Shown: positions 1 to 5,625 of the stretch, one piece after another
Numbering within the stretch: the stretch's first letter is position 1
How the letters are laid out: every line of letters starts with the position of its first letter
NCBI GenBank assembly: GCA_020434645.1
Contig: JAGRAK010000050.1
Span: 1 to 9,922 of the forward strand
Length of the DNA stretch: 9,922 nucleotides
Reading direction: 5' to 3'
DNA from: Bdellovibrionales bacterium
Lineage (GTDB): Bacteria; Bdellovibrionota; Bdellovibrionia; Bdellovibrionales; UBA1609
The notes under the pieces: generated by a model
The model's input: only the letters and a program-made list of their open reading frames with translations
Told to the model about the DNA's origin: nothing
Database searches by the model: none
Program-made: the position numbers and the translations under genes

Positions 1-60
1 AAGAGCAGTTACCGCTCCTTGCATTGCAACTTCGGCATTTTTTTTGAGTTCATTTATCAT
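1..60 (-). CDS. frr: Ribosome recycling factor, N-terminal 20 residues only (cut by window edge)
   Basis: The ATG at 60-58 opens a frame that runs off the window after 20 residues. It begins MINELKKNAEVAM, which fits the start of ribosome recycling factors (typically MI..I/L.K.AE..M). RRF works with EF-G to split post-termination ribosomes in the cytoplasm. A perfect GGAGG Shine-Dalgarno lies at 73-69, 8 bases before the ATG and 1 base after the pyrH stop codon. The position directly after pyrH is the classical rpsB-tsf-pyrH-frr order, and this supports the call more than the short visible sequence does. Only the start of the first helical domain is visible. Confidence 0.88.
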   Translation of the reverse strand, partial: MINELKKNAEVAMQGAVTAL

Positions 61-74
61 ATCGGAATCCTCCG

Positions 75-788
75 TTATTTAACTATAGTTCCAACTTTTT
101 GACCGCTCACTACTTTTACGATGTTATCAGGATCTTTTAAGTTAAAAGTTATAATAGGAAGTTTATTGTCCATACATAGACTGATGGCAGTTGAATCCAT
201 AACTTGTAGCCCACGGTTTAATACGTCGATATAGCTTAGGTCTTGAAACATCACGGCGTCTTTATGCTTAGCGGGGTCTTTATCATAAATGCCGTCAACT
301 TTAGTCGCCTTTAGAATAACTTCAGCGTTGATTTCCATCGCTCTTAGGGCGGCGGCGGTGTCGGTTGTGAAGTAGGGATTGCCTGTTCCGGCTGCAAAAA
401 TAACGACGCGGCCTTTTTCTAAGTGCCTCATAGCTCTTCTGCGAATGTAAGGTTCGGCAATCTCAGCCATTGCAATCGCGCTTTGAACACGAGTGGGAAG
501 ATCCATTTTTTCAAGCGCATCTTGAAGGGCTAGACTATTTATACAAGTGGCAAGCATTCCCATATAGTCTGAACTGGCGCGATCCATTCCGTTTGCAGAG
601 GCAGCAAGACCGCGAAAAATGTTTCCGCCCCCAATAACTATACCAATTTGTGTGCCCAGAGCATGGGCGGCTTTAACGCCTTTAGCAATGTTATGAATGA
701 CTGTGGTATTTATGCCAGAGCCTTGCTCACCGGCGAGTGCCTCGCCGCTGAGTTTTAATAAAATGCGTGAATATACCGGCTTTGCCAA
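75..788 (-). CDS. pyrH: UMP kinase (uridylate kinase) PyrH
   Basis: The enzyme phosphorylates UMP to UDP with ATP, an essential step of pyrimidine nucleotide synthesis in the cytoplasm, and belongs to the amino-acid-kinase fold. The 237 residues match the usual family length. Visible motifs are KLSGEAL at 12-18 (phosphate-binding loop), GGGNIFRG at 53-60, DYMGMLAT at 74-81, GTGNPYFTTDT at 134-144 and DGIYDKDP at 165-172. The start is a TTG (788-786). It is preferred because an AAAGGA Shine-Dalgarno sits 5 bases upstream (799-794) and no in-frame ATG lies near the conserved N-terminus. The gene begins 2 bases after the tsf stop, with its ribosome-binding site inside the tsf end, so translation is probably coupled. 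The stop is TAA. Known PyrH enzymes are hexamers regulated by GTP and UTP; that is family knowledge, not something seen here. Confidence 0.97.
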   Translation of the reverse strand: MAKPVYSRILLKLSGEALAGEQGSGINTTVIHNIAKGVKAAHALGTQIGIVIGGGNIFRGLAASANGMDRASSDYMGMLATCINSLALQDALEKMDLPTRVQSAIAMAEIAEPYIRRRAMRHLEKGRVVIFAAGTGNPYFTTDTAAALRAMEINAEVILKATKVDGIYDKDPAKHKDAVMFQDLSYIDVLNRGLQVMDSTAISLCMDNKLPIITFNLKDPDNIVKVVSGQKVGTIVK

Positions 789-790
789 AA

Positions 791-1441
791 CTATCCTTTA
801 ACTTGTCTTGCAACTTCTTCTGCAAAATTATCTTGTGGCTTTTCAATTCCTTCGCCAAGTTCATAACGAATAAATCGACGGATCACCACGTTTTCACCAA
901 GGGAAGCTATGGTCTCTTTGAGATATTGTTCAATTGTGAGGTCTGGATTTTTAACGTATTTTTGATCGAGTAGACAAATGTCTGCCGACCATTTTTTAAG
1001 TTGGCCTTCGACGATCTTTTCAAGCATTTCGGGTTTTTTGCCTTCTTCAGCGGCTTTTGCAAGAAGAATGCGTTTTTCAGTGTCGCGAACATCTTGTGGG
1101 ATTTCATCACTTTTTACAAAACGCGGGCTCATTGCGGCAATGTGCATGGCCACATCTGCGACGAATTTTGTAAATCCATCTGTGCGAGCTAAAAAATCTG
1201 TTTCGGAGTTAACTTCAAGAAGGACTCCAACGCGACCGCCAGCATGAATATAAGAATGAACAAGGCCTTCGGCAGCAACTCGTCCAGACTTTTTATCAGC
1301 TTTTGCTATCCCTTTTGTTCTAAGCCATTCAACAGCTTTATCGAAGTCGCCTTTGCTTTCTTCTAGAGCTTTTTTGCAATCCATCATACCTGCGCTTGTT
1401 CGTTCGCGTAGGTCGCGAACGAGTGTGGCTGTAATATTCAT
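791..1441 (-). CDS. tsf: Translation elongation factor Ts (short form)
   Basis: EF-Ts is the nucleotide exchange factor that releases GDP from EF-Tu in the cytoplasm. From the chosen start the protein has 216 residues. The N-terminal UBA-like domain (about 1-45) carries the typical LRERTSAGMMDCKKAL stretch, and the core holds the TDF exchange motif at 81-83 within EVNSETDFLAR. A second conserved block, LLDQKYVKNPDLTI, is at 157-170. The length is well under the roughly 280 residues of the E. coli type and resembles the short forms of Thermus and cyanobacteria. An alternative ATG at 1465 overlaps the rpsB stop as TAATG and would add 8 residues, but it has no Shine-Dalgarno. The ATG at 1441 has AAAGGTG 5 bases upstream and gives the usual MxITAxLV start. 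The stop is TAG. Confidence 0.96.
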   Translation of the reverse strand: MNITATLVRDLRERTSAGMMDCKKALEESKGDFDKAVEWLRTKGIAKADKKSGRVAAEGLVHSYIHAGGRVGVLLEVNSETDFLARTDGFTKFVADVAMHIAAMSPRFVKSDEIPQDVRDTEKRILLAKAAEEGKKPEMLEKIVEGQLKKWSADICLLDQKYVKNPDLTIEQYLKETIASLGENVVIRRFIRYELGEGIEKPQDNFAEEVARQVKG

Positions 1442-1446
1442 TTTAG

Positions 1447-1453
1447 CACCTTT
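1447..1453 (-). promoter_or_regulatory. Shine-Dalgarno deciding the tsf start
   Basis: The minus strand reads AAAGGTG here, then 5 bases, then the ATG at 1441-1439. No similar site precedes the upstream in-frame ATG at 1465, so the shorter tsf product is favoured. Confidence 0.7.
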
Positions 1454-1464
1454 CTCTTCAGTCA

Positions 1465-2415
1465 TTATTTTTTAGTAGTTTTTTCTGCAGTGGTTTCAGA
1501 GTCTTCTGATGAAGTATCAGCATCTTCTGAATCTGTCGTCTGTTCGCCAGACTCAAGCTCCATTTCGATTTCAACTTCATCTGCTGTCCCAGCAGCTACT
1601 AGCTTACGACCCTTAGAGAATTTGAATACAGCGGGGCCGGCTTCGGCTGGTTGCTGTTTAGTTTTAGCTTGTTGTTCGGCTTTTTCTTCTTTGTCGGGAG
1701 CAGCCGTTTCAACTTGTTTTTTCATTTCTTCTTGCCATTGTGCCGCACCTTCATTGAAGGCGTCTGCAACCATATTGGCAAAAAGCTTTATTGAGCGAAT
1801 GGCGTCATCGTTACCAGGAATTGGAAAATCAATTACTTCTGGGTTTGTATTTGTGTCGGCGATACCGATTACAGCGATACCAAGTCGTTTCGCTTCAGCT
1901 ACGGCAATATGTTCTTTATTTAAATCAATAACAAACATAGCCGATGGCATATCTTTCATTTCGCGAATACCGTTTAGGTATTCAGTTAGACGAAGATAAT
2001 CTTTTTCAATACCGGCACGTTCTTTTTTAGAGAAAAACTCGAGTTCATTTTTCTCACGCATTTGATCAATTTTGCGTAAGCGTTGAATGCTGGCTTGAAT
2101 AGTTTGAAAGTTTGTGAGCATTCCGCCGAGCCAGCGTTTCGTCACATAGTATTGGCCGCATTTGTTAGCCGCTTCGATAATCGGCTCAACAGCTTGTTTT
2201 TTAGTTCCAACAAAAATAAGTCGTCCGCCCTTTGCGGCAACACTGCGAACATAGTCAGCAGCGTGCTTGGCGTGCACGATTGTTTTTTGTAGATCTATTA
2301 TGTGAATTCCACCGCGTGATGTGTAAACATACGGCTTCATTTTTGGGTTCCAACGCTGCGTTTGGTGTCCGAAGTGAACTCCAGCGTCGAGCATTTCTTT
2401 CATCGTAACTGACAT
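1465..2415 (-). CDS. rpsB: 30S ribosomal protein S2 with acidic C-terminal extension
   Basis: S2 is a late-assembling protein of the small ribosomal subunit, needed with S1 for mRNA binding. The first 230 or so residues are a standard S2: MKEMLDAGVHFGHQTQRWNP at 5-24, VGTKKQA at 69-75, RWLGGMLTNFQT at 94-105, and the ADTNTNPEVIDFPIPGNDDA block at 187-205. The total of 316 residues exceeds the usual 230-260. The extra tail from about 235 is low-complexity: first lysine, glutamate and glutamine rich, then an FKFSKGRKLVAAG patch at 264-276, then a Glu/Asp/Ser/Thr-rich end closing in TTKK. The start ATG at 2415 has an AGAGAGG Shine-Dalgarno about 6 bases upstream. The TAA stop overlaps a tsf ATG as TAATG. 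It is the first gene of the translation cluster. Confidence 0.97.
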   Translation of the reverse strand: MSVTMKEMLDAGVHFGHQTQRWNPKMKPYVYTSRGGIHIIDLQKTIVHAKHAADYVRSVAAKGGRLIFVGTKKQAVEPIIEAANKCGQYYVTKRWLGGMLTNFQTIQASIQRLRKIDQMREKNELEFFSKKERAGIEKDYLRLTEYLNGIREMKDMPSAMFVIDLNKEHIAVAEAKRLGIAVIGIADTNTNPEVIDFPIPGNDDAIRSIKLFANMVADAFNEGAAQWQEEMKKQVETAAPDKEEKAEQQAKTKQQPAEAGPAVFKFSKGRKLVAAGTADEVEIEMELESGEQTTDSEDADTSSEDSETTAEKTTKK

Positions 2416-2513
2416 ATAGTACCTCTCTGGTTAAACCACCTTCTCGCGGATGACTCCGACAACCGGAGCACCAGAAAGTCGCAAGAAGTGTGTATTAAAT
2501 TAGTTGGTAAGGT
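2416..2513 (-). promoter_or_regulatory. rpsB leader region with small hairpin
   Basis: The 98 bases between the flavoprotein-like gene stop and the rpsB ATG hold no ORF. They include a perfect 5-bp hairpin, CTCCG/CGGAG with a 5-base loop, at 2468-2454, and the rpsB Shine-Dalgarno near 2427-2421. Leaders of rpsB in other bacteria can bind S2 for feedback control; that role here is inference. A TTTAAT at 2499-2494 could serve as a -10 box, but no convincing -35 is correctly spaced, so no promoter is assigned. Confidence 0.35.
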
Positions 2514-3626
2514 CTAACACGAAGCATCGCCTGCGAGCAAGCTCGGCGATGCGTTGTCTACAGATGGTTTGTAAATGATATTTTGAATAGATAAGTAGGC
2601 CGCATGGGCGCTCATAATGCTTTGCGCAATTCCGAGATGAGAAGAGGCTGTTGCTGGATAAATCGTAAGATTATCAGCCACTTGGGTAATATCTTTTTGA
2701 TCGAGAAGCCATGCATAGTCGGCTGCCGATTGCGGAATCACCGAGATGATCTCTTTTGGACGAGCTTCTAAATCAGGAAAAGCTTTGCGAATAAGCTTAC
2801 GCATGCCTTTTATAACGTTGGCCACAGACTCGGCATCATCACTGAGTTCAGTATTGATATAGGTCTCCCAAACAGAGTGATAAGTGGGAGCAGCTGAATC
2901 AAGCTCAGAAATTCTAAATTGACCGACGCAAGGGTCTTGCTCGTCTTGATTTGGAATTAAAAAAATCAGATTGGAGCCATCAAACAGTGGCTTTTCGTGT
3001 TGCATTTCAAGTGCGACTCGCGCCCAGCGCGCACTTTTCATAATTCTCGAACGAACGCGTGCGCCTAAGTTTTCTTCTGGCAGAAAATCTAGTATTTCAC
3101 GAGGAGAGTTGAGAAATACATAGTGGTCGGCAATCACTTCTTGTGAGCCATTGATAATGATTTTGTCGATTTTAGAAGCTGAAAATTCAATTTTGCTGAT
3201 TTCTGAATATGTAAAGGGCTTTGTCTTTAGACAGCTTGTTAAGCCCTCTACCGCATCTTGTAGAGAGCAGTTGAGTTCAAAACTTTGCGAAGAGTTAAGA
3301 CGAGAAAGCGGCTGTACGGCAGCCGATTTAGAATCTCCGAATCCAACAAATGGTTTGAGGGTACCGTCTTCAAACGTAAGTGGCTGAAGTTCTTGTTCGG
3401 TAATGACTACAGGCTCAACTATGAGTGTGTTTAAGCTTTCAAGTGCGATTTTGAGTTCGGAACTTGCGGGATAAAATGGAAGTTGCTGTCCATGGCGTAA
3501 CTTTTGACTTTTTAGGCAGTCCCCAATGTCGATTAAAGTTACTGAGTGGCCATCTCGCTCCAAATGAGTTGCGAGAATTAGTCCTGCAAATGAATCACTA
3601 ATAATGGCAATGGCTTTTTTTTGCAT
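2514..3626 (-). CDS. Rossmann-fold, FAD/NAD(P)-dependent oxidoreductase-like protein
   Basis: This 370-residue protein starts with a beta-alpha-beta pattern (AIAIISDSFAGLILATHL, then VTLIDI at 29-34) typical of FAD-binding oxidoreductases of the amine-oxidase/protoporphyrinogen-oxidase type. Residues near 315-350, TIYPATASSHLGIAQSIMSA, sit where those families have their C-terminal FAD-contact segment, before an alanine-rich helix. The GxGxxG loop is degenerate: the first two glycines are Ser10 and Ser12 and only Gly15 remains, so cofactor binding may be weak or lost. No signal peptide or membrane span is seen, so it is probably cytoplasmic. The ATG at 3626 has no recognisable Shine-Dalgarno. 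The last codons (LLAGDASC) lie inside a strong stem-loop just before the rpsB leader. Substrate and pathway are unknown; this is a fold-level call only. Confidence 0.7.
   Translation of the reverse strand: MQKKAIAIISDSFAGLILATHLERDGHSVTLIDIGDCLKSQKLRHGQQLPFYPASSELKIALESLNTLIVEPVVITEQELQPLTFEDGTLKPFVGFGDSKSAAVQPLSRLNSSQSFELNCSLQDAVEGLTSCLKTKPFTYSEISKIEFSASKIDKIIINGSQEVIADHYVFLNSPREILDFLPEENLGARVRSRIMKSARWARVALEMQHEKPLFDGSNLIFLIPNQDEQDPCVGQFRISELDSAAPTYHSVWETYINTELSDDAESVANVIKGMRKLIRKAFPDLEARPKEIISVIPQSAADYAWLLDQKDITQVADNLTIYPATASSHLGIAQSIMSAHAAYLSIQNIIYKPSVDNASPSLLAGDASC
2524..2552 (-). terminator. Stem-loop at the 3' end of the flavoprotein-like gene, possible terminator
   Basis: On the minus strand GCATCGCC (2552-2545) pairs perfectly with GGCGATGC (2531-2524). 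Inside it GAGC and GCTC form a further 4-bp stem around a TT loop, with a 3-base bulge. The hairpin covers the last sense codons and ends 8 bases before the TAG. What follows is TTCGTGTT, only partly T-rich, so it is not a textbook intrinsic terminator. It separates this gene from the rpsB cluster and could act as a terminator, a processing site or an mRNA-stabilising end. Confidence 0.4.
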
Positions 3627-3632
3627 GGGATC

Positions 3633-3661
3633 AGAATCAGATTTGGCTAGTTCTGTGTCAA
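3633..3661 (-). promoter_or_regulatory. Possible promoter of the flavoprotein-like gene (leaderless start)
   Basis: A perfect TTGACA -35 hexamer lies at 3661-3656. After 17 bases comes GATTCT (3638-3633), a weak -10 with 3 of 6 matches. A transcript would begin about 7 bases later, at or next to the ATG at 3626. That would fit the lack of a Shine-Dalgarno for this gene. The -35 overlaps the loop of the inverted repeat at 3645-3670. The weak -10 keeps confidence low. Confidence 0.28.
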
Positions 3662-3670
3662 GAACTAACC
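3645..3670 (-). repeat. Inverted repeat, 10-bp stem with 6-base loop
   Basis: On the minus strand GGTTAGTTCT pairs with AGAACTAGCC across the loop TGACAC; all 10 positions pair, one as G-U. It sits in the 75-base gap between the DHS-like gene stop and the next ATG. It is followed by AAATCTG and not by a T-run, so it is not an ordinary terminator. It could be an operator for a dimeric regulator, because it overlaps a TTGACA, or an mRNA end structure. Confidence 0.55.
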
Positions 3671-3701
3671 GTTTTCGCTTATATGAGTTATAAAAACGAT
3701 A

Positions 3702-4667
3702 CTACCAGCCTAAAACGTAGGCAAACATGAGCGGTGCTACGATCGAGGCATCAGATTCGACGATATGTTTGGGTGAACTGATATCGAGCTTGCCCCACGT
3801 TATTTTTTCATTGGGGACGGCGCCAGAATACGAACCGTAACTCGTTGTGGAGTCGCTAATTTGGCAGAAGTAAGCCCATTTTGGAGTTTTTTTACCAAGA
3901 TCTTGTTCAAGCATTGGTACGACACAAATAGGGAAGTCACCCGCGATACCTCCGCCAATCTGAAAGAAGCCAATGCCTTGTTTGCACTGAGCTTCTTGAT
4001 ACCATGACGCGAGGCTGATCATATATTCAATTCCCGATTTAACAGCATATCGACTGACATGGCCATCTATCACATGGCCAGCAAAAATATTGCCGAGGGT
4101 TGAGTCTTCCCAGCCCGGCACGAAGAGGGGGAGATTTTTTTCGGCTGCGGCAGCAAGCCAAGAATTTTTGATGTCGATTTGGTAGGACTCTTTAAGCAAG
4201 CCTTCATTTAAAATTTCATAAAAATATTGGTGTGGTAAATATTCTTTCTTGTCTTTTGTTGCCGTCTTCCATTTGTCTATTATAACGCCTTCGATTTTTC
4301 TGATGGCTTGTTCTTCTGGAATGCAAGTGTCAGTGACGCGGTTTAAATGTTTTTCAAGAAGTTTCATCTCATCTTGAGGAGATAAATCTCGATAGTTCGG
4401 GATGCGCACATAGTGTTCATGAGCAACTAAATTAAAAAGATCTTCTTCTAAGTTTGCGCCGGTACAAGTGATGGCGTGAACTTTATTTTGACGAATCATT
4501 TCGGCGAGAGAAAGGCCGAGCTCACCAGAGCTCATAGCGCCGGCTAGAGTGACCATCATTTTACCATTGGCTTCGACATGCGTTTTGTAGCCTTCAGCTG
4601 CGTCTTTGAGCGCGGCCGCATTGAAATGGCGATAATGATGCTTAATAAATTGGGTAATTGGACCCAT
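3702..4667 (-). CDS. Deoxyhypusine synthase-like protein (probable NAD-dependent polyamine aminobutyltransferase)
   Basis: The 321 residues follow the deoxyhypusine synthase fold throughout. Seen are the NAD-binding stretches SSGELGLSLAEMIR (46-59) and CTGANLEEDLFNLVA (68-82), an IGGGIAGDFP loop (237-246), and the C-terminal GSYSGAVPNEKITWGK block (278-293). Lys293 in WGK matches the lysine that forms the enzyme-imine intermediate (Lys329 in the human enzyme, recalled from memory); Trp291 and Glu287 are also kept. The human active-site His288 and Asp316 appear replaced, the latter by Tyr280. Bacteria have EF-P and not eIF5A, so the acceptor is probably a small amine, for example in homospermidine formation; this is inference. 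The ATG at 4667 has an AAAGGGG Shine-Dalgarno 4 bases upstream. The stop is TAG. No polyamine genes are adjacent in this window. Confidence 0.9.
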   Translation of the reverse strand: MGPITQFIKHHYRHFNAAALKDAAEGYKTHVEANGKMMVTLAGAMSSGELGLSLAEMIRQNKVHAITCTGANLEEDLFNLVAHEHYVRIPNYRDLSPQDEMKLLEKHLNRVTDTCIPEEQAIRKIEGVIIDKWKTATKDKKEYLPHQYFYEILNEGLLKESYQIDIKNSWLAAAAEKNLPLFVPGWEDSTLGNIFAGHVIDGHVSRYAVKSGIEYMISLASWYQEAQCKQGIGFFQIGGGIAGDFPICVVPMLEQDLGKKTPKWAYFCQISDSTTSYGSYSGAVPNEKITWGKLDISSPKHIVESDASIVAPLMFAYVLGW

Positions 4668-4726
4668 AAATCCCCTTTGCCGTTATTGTTGTTAGCGATG
4701 GTTTACAGGAGTAAGGGGGGGAGTCG
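4668..4726 (-). promoter_or_regulatory. Spacer before the DHS-like gene with C7 run able to pair with its Shine-Dalgarno
   Basis: The minus strand carries seven consecutive C at 4721-4715. CCCCTT (4718-4713) is complementary to AAGGGG (4677-4672), the Shine-Dalgarno of the DHS-like gene, with a loop of about 35 bases. Pairing would mask the ribosome-binding site. The complementarity is seen; a regulatory role is only inference. Confidence 0.25.
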
Positions 4727-5593
4727 TCAAGCGCGGCGACGGAATGCATATAAAATGAAATGTAGCCAGCGAAGAAGAGTTCGAGTTGGATGGCGCAGTA
4801 TGCTGAATTTGACAATAAACTCTGCAAGTGGCGGAGATAATCTGTAATAGCAGTTGATAAATATGCGACCGGCGAAGCTATGTGCAAGAACACTGTCGCG
4901 AAAATTTCTAAAATCCATCACAATGGGATGATCACTGTCTTCAAATGCGGCAGTGGCAATAAAGCACTTACCAGCACTCGCTTTACATTTTTTTAGAAAA
5001 TCACGAACGATGTCAGGATTTTTTGCAGAATGAGAAAAAGATTGTGCATTTTTGATGATGTCAGGGAAGAGCGGCGAGAAGGGTAAAAATTCAGCCAGCT
5101 TGCGACTGACTAGGGCCATCCGCTCCCGATACTTGGGGTTTGTGTCGTAAATACGAAGCAAATCCCAATAAGTGGTCGCAATTATCGTGAGCTCTTTAGA
5201 GCGCGCCGATTTACCGAAGACTTCTGGGTTGAGCGTGCCTGGCTTTAGATCATATGATATTTCAAGAACACGAATGTATTTTTCATAACTAACAGCCGCT
5301 TCAGCGTATGCTTTCTGTGACATCATTTGACGGGCATGTCGAACGAGATTCACACGACTCTTCCAAACCATGTGTCGATTTTTTTCACGGGCTTGCGCTT
5401 CAATTCTTAGCTTAACGCCCTGAGAGACCTGGCTTGTGAGGCTGCTGTAGCATGACGAGCAGACTTTGCTGGGCAAGTTGCTGGTCGCCGCTTGTTTTTG
5501 AAAGAGCGCTTTAGTTTTATCATCAACATCAATGAGGTCAGTGGCGGCATTGCCGCACTTTGGGCATGTTTTGATTTGTAAAGAATCGCTCAT
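4727..5593 (-). CDS. Zinc-ribbon protein with C-terminal CFI-box domain
   Basis: Counting from the GTG at 5596, the 289-residue frame begins with a zinc ribbon: CPKC at 11-14 and CSSC at 46-49, spaced to bind one zinc. The middle (about 75-200) is helical with a TPR-like stretch (QKAYAEAAVSYEKYIRVLE). From Cys211 the sequence CFIATAAFEDSDHPIVMDFR opens the CFI-box C-terminal module, followed by FRD, YYRLSPPLAEFI and a hydrophobic end closing in a basic FRRRA. In the NCBI family collection this module is treated as a putative sorting domain; its mechanism is unknown to me. No signal peptide or early membrane span is seen. The preceding GTG could also start the protein, but ATG at 5593 is better placed after the weak CAGAGTG. 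It lies 29-32 bases after priA. Function is unknown. Confidence 0.85.
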   Translation of the reverse strand: MSDSLQIKTCPKCGNAATDLIDVDDKTKALFQKQAATSNLPSKVCSSCYSSLTSQVSQGVKLRIEAQAREKNRHMVWKSRVNLVRHARQMMSQKAYAEAAVSYEKYIRVLEISYDLKPGTLNPEVFGKSARSKELTIIATTYWDLLRIYDTNPKYRERMALVSRKLAEFLPFSPLFPDIIKNAQSFSHSAKNPDIVRDFLKKCKASAGKCFIATAAFEDSDHPIVMDFRNFRDSVLAHSFAGRIFINCYYRLSPPLAEFIVKFSILRHPTRTLLRWLHFILYAFRRRA

Positions 5594-5625
5594 CACTCTG
5601 TATTTTGGACTAAAAACGGAGGGGA

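Noticed and set aside
1439..1465. Longer EF-Ts starting at 1465
   Set aside because: The 8 extra residues are not typical of EF-Ts and that ATG lacks a Shine-Dalgarno, while the ATG at 1441 has a good one.
978..1999. Plus-strand open frames opposite tsf and rpsB
   Set aside because: They are antisense to well-recognised genes, have serine-rich, unfamiliar translations and no supporting ribosome-binding sites.
2416..2513. Promoter assigned to rpsB
   Set aside because: TTTAAT could be a -10 box, but no -35 at 16-18 bases matches well enough.
4642..4893. Alternative minus-strand frame overlapping the end of the CFI-box gene
   Set aside because: The main frame through this stretch encodes the conserved CFI-box segment; the other frame shows no motif.
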